From: Spirosoma fluviale
Lineage (GTDB): Bacteria; Bacteroidota; Bacteroidia; Cytophagales; Spirosomataceae
Direction of reading: 5' to 3'
Length of the DNA: 64,000 nt
Assembly: GCF_900230225.1 (NCBI RefSeq)
Contig: NZ_OCNH01000002.1
Span: forward strand, 683,844 to 747,843
The position numbers were made by a program, and so were the translations under genes. The notes under the pieces were generated by a model, which was not told the origin of the DNA, made no database searches, and saw only the letters and a program-made list of their open reading frames with translations. Positions 50,437-59,811 of this stretch are shown here, piece after piece. Numbering within the stretch: the first letter of the stretch is position 1; the number at the start of each line of letters is the position of its first letter.

Positions 50437-51516
50437 ATGCCCATAACCCGCTCCGCTTTCCAACGCTATCGGCTCATTGATGAGATCATCAGCCGGTACC
50501 CTCGTCGGTATTCCAAACAACGGCTGTTTGAACTGTGTCAGGATAAATGCGGCATCCGGTCGATTTCGTCGCTCGAAAAAGACATTCAGCGAATGCGCGA
50601 AGACCACGACGCGCCCATTGAATACGACAAACGGGCAAACGGCTATTACTACAGCAACCCGCAATTCCGGCTCCTGAACCTGATGCTCTCGCCGGACGAT
50701 ATGGAAGCCCTCGATTACGCCCGCGAGGTGCTGGCCGCTACCCAGGGAGCCACCGTTGCCGATGAACTGACCAATGCGCTTCAAAAAGTGCGGCAGAGTC
50801 TGGACATTATTCACGAGGTACGAAGCGACGACCGGGGTGCGCAGGCCACCTCGCGCCGGATTGTGTACGTGGAAGAGAAGATTCTCGGCGGTAACCGGCA
50901 GTTTGTTCCGATCCTGATTCGGGCGGTCAACCAAAGCCGACAGGTGGCGTTTCGGTATCTGAAGTACGAGGATGTTGTACAAGCTACGAACAGAAAGACG
51001 CCCCAGAAACGCAAGCAAGCCAGCGCACCGGCTGTTCCAACTGAGCGGCCCAAACTCCGAATTCTGCACCCGATCCTGTTGCGCGAGGTGGCCGATAGCT
51101 GGTATGTAATCGGGTACGATGCCGTGAGTGGTCGTGAGAAAACCTTCGCGCTTGACCGCATGAGCGAACTCGAACTGCTAGATGATCCCTGCGATGTACC
51201 ACCCACCATTCTCGCCAACGTGAGTGAGTTGTTCGAGCACATTTACGGCATCACGGACAGCCACGGCCCGGTCGAAGATATTGTCCTTTCGTTTTCGCCT
51301 TTGTTTGGGCAATACGTGAAAGCTAAACCAATTCACCAGACGCAGGAAGTGTTGAGCGATACCGAGACGGAATGCGTCGTGCGGCTCCGTTTGGCACCCA
51401 ACCGCGATCTGCTCATGCACCTGCGTAGCTACGGCGAACACCTGACTGTGCTGGAGCCCGCCAGTCTTGTTCAGGAGATAAAGACGTCGCTGGAAGCGAC
51501 GCTATCACGATATTAA
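50437..51516 (+). CDS. WYL-domain transcriptional regulator
   Basis: 359 residues. N-terminal DeoR/HTH_11-like winged helix (about 1-80: RYSKQRLFELCQDKCG, SLEKDIQRMREDHDAPIEYD), a linker, a WYL domain (about 160-265: VAFRYLKYED, LHPILLREVADSWYVIGYD, KTFALDRM), and a WCX C-terminal domain (about 270-359). Such proteins control defence and DNA-damage genes (for example BrxR-type), often binding palindromes near their own gene and sensing nucleic-acid ligands. Divergent from the Z2-PARP unit; it is the obvious candidate to bind the CGTAA...TTACG operators. A hairpin terminator follows. Confidence 0.9.
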   Translation: MPITRSAFQRYRLIDEIISRYPRRYSKQRLFELCQDKCGIRSISSLEKDIQRMREDHDAPIEYDKRANGYYYSNPQFRLLNLMLSPDDMEALDYAREVLAATQGATVADELTNALQKVRQSLDIIHEVRSDDRGAQATSRRIVYVEEKILGGNRQFVPILIRAVNQSRQVAFRYLKYEDVVQATNRKTPQKRKQASAPAVPTERPKLRILHPILLREVADSWYVIGYDAVSGREKTFALDRMSELELLDDPCDVPPTILANVSELFEHIYGITDSHGPVEDIVLSFSPLFGQYVKAKPIHQTQEVLSDTETECVVRLRLAPNRDLLMHLRSYGEHLTVLEPASLVQEIKTSLEATLSRY

Positions 51517-51541
51517 AGGGTTAATAACCCTTTATTTTAAA
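51514..51541 (+). terminator. Terminator of the WYL gene
   Basis: TAAAGGGTTAATAACCCTTTATTTT: a 9-bp stem directly followed by a T-rich run, overlapping the stop codon area. Confidence 0.7.
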
Positions 51542-51561
51542 AATGCTTTTTTCCTAGAACT

Positions 51562-52077
51562 ATGCCTTCTTTTACAACTACCCTCCAGAAATTCGACGAG
51601 AAAGGCGAAAAAACCGGCTGGACATATATCGACATTCCGCTCGATGTTACAGAGTCCCTAAAGCCCGGTCAGAAAACATCCTTCCGGGTAAAAGGTAGTC
51701 TGGACGATTATCCCATTGCCCTGGTTGCCCTGCTGCCCATGGGGAAATCGGGGGAGCAGGAGGGAGGGTTCATCATGCCTGTCAATGCTACCATGCGCCG
51801 GGGTATCCGCAAAGAAGCGGGTGCGTCGATACGGGTGAGTCTGGCATTTGACGATTCGCCCATGCCCCTCTCCGCCGATCTGCTGGCCTGCCTGGACGAT
51901 GACCCGGCTGCACTAGCTTTTTTTCAGACGTTGGCCAAAGGTCATCAGGTGTATTTCAGCAACTGGATTGAAGAGGCAAAAACAATCGAAACCAAAACAA
52001 AACGGCTAACTCAGGCTGTCATGGGGCTGAGCATGGGCCTGGGTTTCGGGGAGATGATCCGGTATTTCAAGAAGTAA
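51562..52077 (+). CDS. YdeI/OmpD-associated family protein with DUF1905 domain
   Basis: 171 residues. N-terminal DUF1905 barrel (WTYIDIPLDVTESLKPGQKTSFRVKGSLDDYPIALVALLPMG) and C-terminal YdeI-like helix region (DLLACLDDDPAALAFFQTLAKGHQVYFSNWIEEAKTIETKTKRL). The usual 'bacteriocin-protection, YdeI or OmpD-associated' annotation; molecular role unknown. Ordinary chromosomal gene, outside the defence block. Confidence 0.85.
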   Translation: MPSFTTTLQKFDEKGEKTGWTYIDIPLDVTESLKPGQKTSFRVKGSLDDYPIALVALLPMGKSGEQEGGFIMPVNATMRRGIRKEAGASIRVSLAFDDSPMPLSADLLACLDDDPAALAFFQTLAKGHQVYFSNWIEEAKTIETKTKRLTQAVMGLSMGLGFGEMIRYFKK

Positions 52078-52423
52078 AGTTTAGTAAGCAACTGCCCCAC
52101 AATCTCTTTATTTATGTTTATAAATCCATTCGGTACTTGTCTTCCGGGTGCAGATTCATAGTTATTGATAATATTTATTTACCATATAATAAAAGTAGTT
52201 AACTAGTAGTATAAAAAAATAGATATATTTACATATAATTTATTCTATCATATTAAACGATTAGCCAGAAAAAACCTGCTGATCCTCAGATCAATTACGC
52301 GCAACTCATTCTTCGATTTCAACTTTTAGGCGCTTGTTAATTAATGTGAGTTAGCTGGTGGCTATATACTCAACCATACAGCACGATATAACCAAACGCT
52401 TCCCAATCGATCCAATTCTTTCT
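52078..52423. other. AT-rich intergenic stretch
   Basis: 346 bases without a convincing frame or RNA. Markedly AT-rich between 52160 and 52260. It must hold the promoter of the outer-membrane protein gene; I could not pick out a clear TAnnTTTG with a matching upstream TTG. Confidence 0.5.
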
Positions 52424-53125
52424 ATGAAACACCTCTTGTATTTGTTTATGCTGGCATTGCCAGTTGTTGCCACAGCTCAGAAAGATTCACTCGCTGGTGC
52501 TGTCCAGGCAACTCGTCCCTTACCACTTTATAGGCCCGGTTTTGCCTTAATGCTCTCAGCAGGGTCTACGGGAGGAGGGGTTGCTGTGGGTTATTCGGTC
52601 AGTCGATCAGTTGCCGTTCGGGTCGGGGCAAATCTATTCAATTACGATGGTACGTTGAAAAGCGGGAAAGACACGGACGACATACAGATTGGTTTCGATT
52701 ATACGGTTAAGCTGAAGAATGCCGATTTGATGGTTGATCTGTATCCCTTCAAACGGTCGGGATTCCGGCTAACGGGCGGGGCCTATTACAATATCAATAC
52801 GGTTACTTTTTTCGGGAAACCAACAAAAGACGTGAAGTTCAACGATACTGTCTTCACGATTGATGAGGTCGGTACGCTGGATGGCAAGGCAAATTTCAAT
52901 AAGGTTGCGCCGTATGTTGGCCTGGGTTTTGGCAATCCCTACACCCGAAAACGACTCAAATTCATGGTTGATATCGGGTTCTTTTACCAGCAATCGCCCC
53001 TGGTAACGTTTAGAACGACCGGTATGCTCGAACCCTCGTCCGACCAGGGATCGGTGATTCAAAAAAACCTTGAGCCGCTGAAATACTACCCTGTTGTGAA
53101 TCTGGGCCTTTCTTACAAGCTGTAA
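52424..53125 (+). CDS. Outer-membrane beta-barrel protein
   Basis: 233 residues from the ATG at 52424 (a start at 52358 would bury the signal). Signal peptide MKHLLYLFMLALPVVATAQ, then alternating amphipathic strands (VAVGYSVSRSVAVRVGANLF, GFRLTGGAYYNI, VAPYVGLGFGNP) and a C-terminal strand VNLGLSYKL ending in Leu, all typical of a small OMP barrel. Followed after 35 bp by the lipoprotein gene. Function unknown. Confidence 0.75.
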   Translation: MKHLLYLFMLALPVVATAQKDSLAGAVQATRPLPLYRPGFALMLSAGSTGGGVAVGYSVSRSVAVRVGANLFNYDGTLKSGKDTDDIQIGFDYTVKLKNADLMVDLYPFKRSGFRLTGGAYYNINTVTFFGKPTKDVKFNDTVFTIDEVGTLDGKANFNKVAPYVGLGFGNPYTRKRLKFMVDIGFFYQQSPLVTFRTTGMLEPSSDQGSVIQKNLEPLKYYPVVNLGLSYKL

Positions 53126-53160
53126 ACACATTGTACATCACCAGTTTTCAAAAGAATACC

Positions 53161-54810
53161 ATGAAAAAAGCTATATATCAGTCTGTACGTCCTTTCTCTA
53201 AAAGTTTACTGCTTCTGGCCACCCTTGGTATGGTTATGGGCTGCCAGGCCATAAAAGACATTGCCAACGTCAAGCCGTTCGATGGGATTGTTTACAAACT
53301 GAACTACCAGCCCGCCAAAACGCAGGTGCAGGGGTTAGTACTGGATGCGAAAACGAACGAGCCACTGCAAATTCCGGTTAAAGTGGCTATTCTGGGCAAA
53401 GATGCCGGTCGTACAATCACCTTTGCCGGCAAAGCGCAGACCGCTTATACGGCCCCGAAAGGCGATCTGTTTATTGGGTTAAAAGGGACAGAGCCAACCG
53501 TTTCCGCTCCGGCTGAACTACGGGTAGTTGTTAACGCTGATGGTTATGTAGCTTCCAGTATCAACCTGGCCCTGACCAAATCATTGAACAGCCCGTTTAC
53601 CATTCGTTTGGTGAAGCTCAGTGCAACGCCAGCGGGCGTAGCCGCTCAGACTGCCACCGCCACCACTTCGACATCAGGTGCGTTAACGGCCAATAAGGTT
53701 ATTGACGTAACTGTTCCGGCAACTGCAACGGCGTTGGCCCTTCCGATGAGTGTTTCGCTGTCGGCGAATACGGTAATGAAAGATGATAAAGGCCAGCCCG
53801 TGAAAGGGAATGTTACGGCTTCCGTAGTGGCCTATTCCGGTCAAAGTCAGGATGCTTTACAAACCTTTCCGGGTGGTTTGTCGGCACCCGTCGTTAAAAA
53901 TGCCCAGGGAGCCAGTAATGTTACCGGCCGGTTTGCCCCGGTGAGCTTCGTATCGATCGAGATCAGGAACAGCAGCGGACAGATCGTATCGACCTTTAGT
54001 CAGCCCGTAACTGTGCAGATGAGTGTACCTTCGGGCGTTTATAACCCGCAAACCAAACAGGCGCTAAAAAATAGCGATAACCTGGAAGTGTACAGTTACA
54101 ACGAGAATACCGGCGAATGGACGTACGAGCGTACTGTAAGCGTTCGTCAGCAAGGAAGCTCACTGGTAGCCGATGTGCCTATCACACATCTTTCCGGCTA
54201 TGCCCTAACGACTGAACGCCCTGCCGATGCCTGTAGCTCAACGTTCAAGATTGCCAATCTGCCAGCTAATTATTCGTATATCGCGGATTTGATTGTCTAT
54301 GAAGGCAGTAATCAGGATCAGGCACTGGTCCTTGAGCGGACAGGTTCTCTATCGGGCGACCAGTTTGCGCTGACACTCGATAACAGTCAGCGCTATGAGG
54401 TGGCTATTCTGGACCCGTTGAGCGGTAATGTAATTGGTCGTTCCGGAAAGTTCACAAATGCCTGTAGCGGAGGTGCCAGTGCCGCCGGCACGATCACCAT
54501 TACGCCACCTGCGAATAAAATCAACGCCAACTTTACAGTAAGGGCCGTTTGTGAAAATGGAAAGAACATTGAAGTGTATCCAACTACAACCGTATATTAC
54601 CAGGAGGCAGGGAGTAATTCGTCCGTCAAGGCGGGCGTAACGTTTGTCGATGGGAAAGGCACGCTGACAGGACTGACGCCGAATACGAATTACACGGCAA
54701 GTGTTTACTACGAAGGGGTTTTTACCGAAAACTTTAACTCCGGAGCCGCCGATTCTGACCGAACTCTGACGTACGTTTTGAAGAACAACGTTAGCGTCTG
54801 TAATCAGTAA
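53161..54810 (+). CDS. Large lipoprotein with carboxypeptidase-regulatory-like domain
   Basis: 549 residues from the ATG at 53161. A lipoprotein signal ends in VMGC (Cys about residue 27). A transthyretin-like regulatory domain follows (VQGLVLDAKTNEPLQIPVKV), then beta-rich repeats (VIDVTVPATATALALPMSVS, SFVSIEIRNSSGQ) and C-terminal fibronectin-like strands. Probably surface-exposed or periplasmic. Pairs with the upstream OMP gene. Confidence 0.75.
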   Translation: MKKAIYQSVRPFSKSLLLLATLGMVMGCQAIKDIANVKPFDGIVYKLNYQPAKTQVQGLVLDAKTNEPLQIPVKVAILGKDAGRTITFAGKAQTAYTAPKGDLFIGLKGTEPTVSAPAELRVVVNADGYVASSINLALTKSLNSPFTIRLVKLSATPAGVAAQTATATTSTSGALTANKVIDVTVPATATALALPMSVSLSANTVMKDDKGQPVKGNVTASVVAYSGQSQDALQTFPGGLSAPVVKNAQGASNVTGRFAPVSFVSIEIRNSSGQIVSTFSQPVTVQMSVPSGVYNPQTKQALKNSDNLEVYSYNENTGEWTYERTVSVRQQGSSLVADVPITHLSGYALTTERPADACSSTFKIANLPANYSYIADLIVYEGSNQDQALVLERTGSLSGDQFALTLDNSQRYEVAILDPLSGNVIGRSGKFTNACSGGASAAGTITITPPANKINANFTVRAVCENGKNIEVYPTTTVYYQEAGSNSSVKAGVTFVDGKGTLTGLTPNTNYTASVYYEGVFTENFNSGAADSDRTLTYVLKNNVSVCNQ

Positions 54811-54815
54811 CTAAC

Positions 54816-54862
54816 AAAAAACTCAACTTATTGCCTTAACGGGTGGGAAGTTGAGTTTTTTT
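54816..54862. terminator. Bidirectional Rho-independent terminator
   Basis: AAAAAACTCAACTT and AAGTTGAGTTTTTTT form a stem with A and T runs on both sides, between the converging ends of the lipoprotein gene (54810) and the TonB receptor gene (54894). Confidence 0.85.
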
Positions 54863-54893
54863 ATGCCGGTATGTCTACGTACCTGAAAGCGTT

Positions 54894-57368
54894 CTAATTA
54901 AACGGAATCACCAGCTTCAAACAGATATTCCGCCCCATGCCGTACATGCCCAGATAGCCGTTGGGCGATTGGGTGAAATACTCGAAATACTTCAACCGGC
55001 TGAGGTTCGACTGATACGCCACATCGAACAGGTTGTTGACCTGGAATATGACGTGCAGCGCGGGTTTGTCCTTGCCAACGTGTATCTGCGCATCCGCACC
55101 GGCATTTACAAGCGTGAAGCCCGGCGTGGCCGTTTCGGTATCGTTCAGCCCGAGGAAACGGTCCTGACGGGCGTTGTGCTCTATGTCGGCTTTCAGGGTA
55201 AGGTCCGACAGCCACGTGCCTTTCAGCGGCAGTGCCTGACTGATACCGGTGGTCACGCGCAGGGGCGGGATGAACGGCAGGTACTCGCCATTGGTGCCCG
55301 CGTCCGTGAAGCGGCTGCCCCGGTTGTAGCCGTACACCACCGCCAGTGTGTTATCAAAACTAAAGCCCCGCCAGGTGGTAGGATGCAGGCTTAGCTGCGT
55401 TTCGAAGCCGTATAGCTGGGCTGATGATTGCTGGTACTGGTACGTTTTATTGCCCGGTACGATTACGACCGGCTCGCCCTGCGCATCCACCAACTGCGTT
55501 AGAGAGATGTAATTCTGGATGAAGTTGTTAAAGACGCTCACGCCAAAATTGACATTGGGGAAGGTCGCGGTCAGGCCAATGTCCTGCTGTAAGCTGAATT
55601 CCGACTTGAAGTCGCGGTTACCGATGTAGACGATACGAGCGCCGGGGTCGAGGCCGTTGGAGGCTATTTCTGTAATGCTCGGAGCGCGGTACCCACGGGC
55701 AATGTTTGCTTTCAGGGCCAGTCTTTCCGAGAATTCATAGGTGACGCCCATGCTCATGGAAATACCCGTAAAGGTTTGTTTTAGCCGGGGAAACGGAAGC
55801 GTGGCTCCAGCGGTATCCGGCAAAAAGGCGCGTTGATCGAAGCCGGTTTTGGGGTCGATGCGAACGTAGAAATCATCGCCGGTCAGGTGTCGGTTGTCGT
55901 AGCGAAGGCCACCGCTCAGGGTCAGTTTGTCAGCCTGATATTTTAAGAACACGAACGTACCAACATCGAAGAGTTTGTAGTCTGGAATGGGGAAGGCGGT
56001 GCCATTCTTATTCTTGTTGGACTGCGCCATGCCGTTCACGCCCACCGTTGTTGCCAATCGACCCACGTTAGGCAAATTGTATCGGACACCGTAGTTCAGG
56101 GTGTTTAACCGGACATACAAACCCGGCTGGTCGGGTTTGGTAGGGTGGTTGAATTCCCGGCGGACATTCTGCTGAAAAGCCAGCAACACGTCTATTTCGC
56201 CGTTGCCAATCTGATAATGATTGTTGGTATGGAGTCGGTAATGCTGAATGTGCTGAATCAGCGGGCTAAGCCGATAGGACGTTAGCTCGCTGGCAGGCAC
56301 GATGGGCCGATTTTTGATGTCGTCCCGGTTCGATTCGAACACCTGACGGGTGAACTGTCGGGTCAGCGAGTCGCGGCTTCCGTCGGGGATGCCCTGCAAA
56401 TTGTCGTAGAGTGACGCGCCGAAGCGCGAATAGCCCCGCTGGCCGGTGTAGCCCAGCATGGAGGTGAGCGTTCGTTCCGAAAAGCCGGTGTTGTATACTC
56501 GCCCATCAACCTTGTTCTGGTAGTTGGTAGCCGCCCGTATCGACCCGCGCATGTTCCAGGCCCAGCGCGATCCGCCCGAGGCCAGACTGATCGACTCACC
56601 CAGCAACCGGTTGTTCGACTGGTATTCGGTCACGACACCGACTTTCAGCTTCCCCTCGGTGTCTTTTGGGTAGGTCGGCATCATGCTGACAACACCCGCC
56701 AGCGCGTCGGAACCATACATCAGGCTGGCTGGTCCTTTGATGACTTCGGCCCGGTCGATGTTGTAATTGTCGACTTCCACGCCGTGCTCGTCCCCCCATT
56801 GCTGGCCTTCCTGCCGAACACCGTCGTAGAGGGTTAGCACCCGGTTATAACCCAGCCCCCGAATGAACGGTTTGGAGATATTCGGGCCGGTCTTTACGGC
56901 TGTTAGTCCGGGTGCGTTTTTCACCAGCACGTCGATGATGTTGCTACTGGTGGTACTCTCAATGGCCCGGCGCGAGATGGCCAAAATAGCGACCGGGTTC
57001 TGTTTCATGAGCGTTCCCCGCGTAACGCCCGTTACAACTACCTCGTTTAGGGCGTTGATAATCGGTAGTAGCGTCACGTCATATACGTTGGTGCCGGGGT
57101 TGATCTGTACCGTATCTGACTTAAACCCGACGCAGGAAATGATCAGGTTGCGTAGCACTGAATCGGCTTTAATGGCCAGCGAATATTGACCACGGGCGTC
57201 GGTAATGGCCCCTTTGTTCTGGCCCACGAGGTTAATGGTGCCGAACGGGATGGGTTTTCGGCTGTCGGCATCGGTGACGGAGCCACGAATAATGCGACTG
57301 GGTACGGGTTGTGTATACGCCAGTTCGCCGGTTAGCGTAAGGCTAATCAGTAATAAAAATGATTTCAT
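54894..57368 (-). CDS. TonB-dependent receptor, ZnuD-like, with N-terminal carboxypeptidase-regulatory domain
   Basis: 824 residues. Signal peptide (about 1-20), a CarboxypepD_reg-like domain (IRGSVTDADSRKPIPFGTINLVG, about 25-110), the plug (NEVVVTGVTRGTLMKQNPVAI, VIKGPASLMYGSDALAGVVS) and a 22-strand type barrel ending in CLKLVIPFN. The plug motif GVRQEGQQWGDEHGVEVD is the form found in zinc-type (ZnuD) receptors. It takes up a ligand with energy from TonB. The small His-rich gene upstream supports a metal ligand. Preceded by a possible co-transcribed gene 83 bp upstream. Confidence 0.88.
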   Translation of the reverse strand: MKSFLLLISLTLTGELAYTQPVPSRIIRGSVTDADSRKPIPFGTINLVGQNKGAITDARGQYSLAIKADSVLRNLIISCVGFKSDTVQINPGTNVYDVTLLPIINALNEVVVTGVTRGTLMKQNPVAILAISRRAIESTTSSNIIDVLVKNAPGLTAVKTGPNISKPFIRGLGYNRVLTLYDGVRQEGQQWGDEHGVEVDNYNIDRAEVIKGPASLMYGSDALAGVVSMMPTYPKDTEGKLKVGVVTEYQSNNRLLGESISLASGGSRWAWNMRGSIRAATNYQNKVDGRVYNTGFSERTLTSMLGYTGQRGYSRFGASLYDNLQGIPDGSRDSLTRQFTRQVFESNRDDIKNRPIVPASELTSYRLSPLIQHIQHYRLHTNNHYQIGNGEIDVLLAFQQNVRREFNHPTKPDQPGLYVRLNTLNYGVRYNLPNVGRLATTVGVNGMAQSNKNKNGTAFPIPDYKLFDVGTFVFLKYQADKLTLSGGLRYDNRHLTGDDFYVRIDPKTGFDQRAFLPDTAGATLPFPRLKQTFTGISMSMGVTYEFSERLALKANIARGYRAPSITEIASNGLDPGARIVYIGNRDFKSEFSLQQDIGLTATFPNVNFGVSVFNNFIQNYISLTQLVDAQGEPVVIVPGNKTYQYQQSSAQLYGFETQLSLHPTTWRGFSFDNTLAVVYGYNRGSRFTDAGTNGEYLPFIPPLRVTTGISQALPLKGTWLSDLTLKADIEHNARQDRFLGLNDTETATPGFTLVNAGADAQIHVGKDKPALHVIFQVNNLFDVAYQSNLSRLKYFEYFTQSPNGYLGMYGMGRNICLKLVIPFN

Positions 57369-57451
57369 TCAGGGTGTTGCGTTTGGTTGAGTACTCCAAT
57401 GGAATACAGCAAAAATCACCGACAGGAAATCGGTGTATGCTAATCAGGATG

Positions 57452-57820
57452 TTACCAAACGACGGGAGGGCCCCTATGCGAGAAGCAGGAGAAACGAAGA
57501 CTGGATTGAAACGTCTGAAATCGGGACCCGAAAACTGACTCCTGCTGACTGCGCAACAGAAAAAGAAAGGCAAAAAACGCACTAACAACAACCGGCAGAT
57601 GAGCCGCCAGATCGAGCAACAGAATCTCCTGCGCTGTGTGCGTATTGGGCAGAATCGGCCCCTTCCCGAAAGGCCAATAGGGGTGAGCGTGGACAATCAG
57701 CCGACCATCCGATAATCGGTGCGCATGGCGAAAAACCACGCCATTTACCCAGATGGTCAGGAACAGACCAAATAGCAAACGGGCTACGCGAAACCGATGA
57801 GCATGGAGCCACTCAATCAT
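57452..57820 (-). CDS. Small His-rich membrane protein upstream of the TonB receptor
   Basis: 122 residues. One helix at about 10-30, then an exposed His-rich loop (FRHAHRLSDGRLIVHAHPYWPF, histidines at 32, 34 and further), and a second helix at about 68-90. This layout, a His-rich loop between two helices just before a metal-type TonB receptor, recurs in Bacteroidota. A metal-related role is inferred from context only. Confidence 0.6.
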   Translation of the reverse strand: MIEWLHAHRFRVARLLFGLFLTIWVNGVVFRHAHRLSDGRLIVHAHPYWPFGKGPILPNTHTAQEILLLDLAAHLPVVVSAFFAFLFLLRSQQESVFGSRFQTFQSSLRFSCFSHRGPPVVW

Positions 57821-57966
57821 CTCTGTGCTGACGAGGTGTCGATCAGGATATTAAACTTTTGGTCAAATATACGCCCCAGACAGCCATCTGAATTTAGATT
57901 TTCCTAAAAAAAGCCGCCAATTGAGTTTGTGGCCGCTGGGGAAAATGTAAGAAATGAACGGTCTGC

Positions 57967-58899
57967 TTAGTTGGAGCCGGGTAATGATGCCGTCTGACCC
58001 CAGGATACCCGTTCGGCATCGGTCCATACCTCCGGGAAGAAGATGATTTGCTGTTGCTGGGGAGGTAAATACGATTGCCAGTTGGTGCCGCCCGTTGCCT
58101 GAATGTCCTGCGGCTCCTTATGCAAATACTGCACCGCCGAGCGCAGATGCGCCAGTTTCCAGCGGACATTGACCCGCCAGTCGTACTCGCGCAGGGCCGC
58201 CACCAGTTCCGGCGTATGTTCACCTGCACTGGCCAGCGATTGATAACGTTGATAAAGGTTGTGGGACTCATGCTCTTCAGCCAGTCGCACAAGTTGCGCC
58301 CGGTAATGTTTATCGAACTGGCGCAGGGTCAGCGTCTTTTTCTGCGTGGCCAGTTCAGTAGCGCCCCGTTTCCAGTAAATGAATTCATACAGATCGGAGA
58401 TGTAGGCCGGATCGGTTGGGGCACCGGTGAGCAGGTTGCGGAAATCGGTCGATACGATTTCGATTTGCCGGAACTGTACCGACTGAAAGCCGCTCGACGG
58501 CAGCAATGCCATCCGGAATTTTAGAAACTGCTCGCGTTCCATCCCGGTAATCATGACGCTGAAGGACTCTTCCAGCAGCGCGAAGTACCGGTTAATGCGC
58601 TGCATACGTGCCAGAAAGAACCCGGCCGTCAAGGGTTCGGCATGGGCAATCTGGTCGATTTCGTGGAGAATCAGTTTGAAGTACAGCTCCGTAATCTGGT
58701 GGTAGGTGACGAAAATTAGCTCGTCGGGATAGGCCGTTTTCGGGTTCTGGAGCGACAGCAGGGTTTCGAGGTGAATGTAATCCCAATAGGTCAGGTAATC
58801 GGCCTGGAGCAGCCCTTCGAGGTAAGACGTCATGTCCTGCCCCATAGCGGCAAATTTTTGTTCCAGCTGGTTAAGCTTGTCGGTGAGTGATTCGTGCAT
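57967..58899 (-). CDS. kynA: Tryptophan 2,3-dioxygenase
   Basis: 310 residues from the ATG at 58899 (MHESLTDKLNQ), the usual family length; the open frame upstream to 58995 is not conserved in character. Substrate-side motif YWDYIHLETLLSLQ, KFRMALLPSSGFQSVQFR, and the heme-binding region RWKLAHLRSAV followed by ATGGTNWQSYL (the GTGGT loop) are all there. It opens the indole ring of tryptophan with O2 to form N-formylkynurenine, the first step of the kynurenine path. The other kynurenine genes are not in the window. Confidence 0.92.
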   Translation of the reverse strand: MHESLTDKLNQLEQKFAAMGQDMTSYLEGLLQADYLTYWDYIHLETLLSLQNPKTAYPDELIFVTYHQITELYFKLILHEIDQIAHAEPLTAGFFLARMQRINRYFALLEESFSVMITGMEREQFLKFRMALLPSSGFQSVQFRQIEIVSTDFRNLLTGAPTDPAYISDLYEFIYWKRGATELATQKKTLTLRQFDKHYRAQLVRLAEEHESHNLYQRYQSLASAGEHTPELVAALREYDWRVNVRWKLAHLRSAVQYLHKEPQDIQATGGTNWQSYLPPQQQQIIFFPEVWTDAERVSWGQTASLPGSN

Positions 58900-59015
58900 A
58901 GGTCGGTTGGTAGGAATCTGGTGTAAATGTCGCACCGGGACGACTTCTTTACCAACTTTGCCCGAACCTTTGCGACCTTTGCAGGGGTCCGCCAAAACGG
59001 CTCAACTGAATCACG

Positions 59016-59738
59016 ATGAATGTAGAAAATAAAACCATTATTATTTCGGGGGCGTCGCGCGGCATTGGCCGGGCAACGGCCTTACTACTGGCTCAACACG
59101 GGGCCAATGTAGTCGTTACCGCCCGCAACGCCGATGATTTGAAACAACTGGAGACAGACGCCACCGAAGGTCAGGTGCGGGGTAAAGTCGTTGCCGTTGC
59201 CGGTGACGTTGCCAGCGAATCGGATATGGCGGCTGTTGTGCAAACGGCTCTGGATCAGTTCGGCCGCATCGACGTAGTGATCAATAACGCAGGGTACGGC
59301 GTTTTCAAAAACGTCGATGAAATCACGGTAGACGAGTGGGATGCCTTAATGTCCACCAACGTGAAAGGCACATTTATACTAACCAAAGCCGCCCTGCCCA
59401 CGCTGAAAGCACAGGGTTCGGGTCATATCGTTATTGTAGCCTCGGACGTTGCCAAGCGGACCTTTGCCGGTGGCTCGTTGTACACCGCCAGCAAGTATGC
59501 TCAGGAAGCCTTCATGGGCGCATTGCGGAAAGAAGTTCGGTCGTTCGGCATCAAAGTGACGGGTGTTTATTCCGGTCTGGTCGACTCCCATTTCCACGCC
59601 AAAGGCCACGGTCACGAAACCTCGAAAGGCTGGCTGCAAAGCGAAGACATGGCCGAGTCGATGCTATTCATCGTAAGCCGCCCCGCCCACGTGGTCATCG
59701 ATGAGTTCATGGTGCATCCGCTGGTGCAGGAGTACTAG
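59016..59738 (+). CDS. Short-chain dehydrogenase/reductase
   Basis: 240 residues. Classical SDR: cofactor motif GASRGIG at 11-17, NNAGYG near 90, catalytic Ser near 141 and YTASK (Tyr/Lys) near 155. Arg and the residues after GASRGIG suggest NADP(H) may be preferred. Substrate unknown. Divergent from tryptophan dioxygenase with 116 bp between starts. Confidence 0.9.
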   Translation: MNVENKTIIISGASRGIGRATALLLAQHGANVVVTARNADDLKQLETDATEGQVRGKVVAVAGDVASESDMAAVVQTALDQFGRIDVVINNAGYGVFKNVDEITVDEWDALMSTNVKGTFILTKAALPTLKAQGSGHIVIVASDVAKRTFAGGSLYTASKYAQEAFMGALRKEVRSFGIKVTGVYSGLVDSHFHAKGHGHETSKGWLQSEDMAESMLFIVSRPAHVVIDEFMVHPLVQEY

Positions 59739-59758
59739 TAAGTACAGGATGATGTAGG

Positions 59759-59799
59759 CTGGCATCAGTCTACTGGTGGTTCCAGTAAACTGATGCCAG
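59759..59799. terminator. Hairpin between convergent genes
   Basis: CTGGCATCAGT and ACTGATGCCAG pair, with inner TACTGG/CCAGTA, around a ~5-base loop. It lies between the SDR stop and the lipoprotein stop. No long T run follows, so it could be a terminator or a short palindrome. Confidence 0.55.
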
Positions 59800-59811
59800 T
59801 TAAGTGAAAAA

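Noticed and set aside
50422..51069. Minus-strand frame of 215 codons
   Set aside because: Antisense to the WYL regulator.
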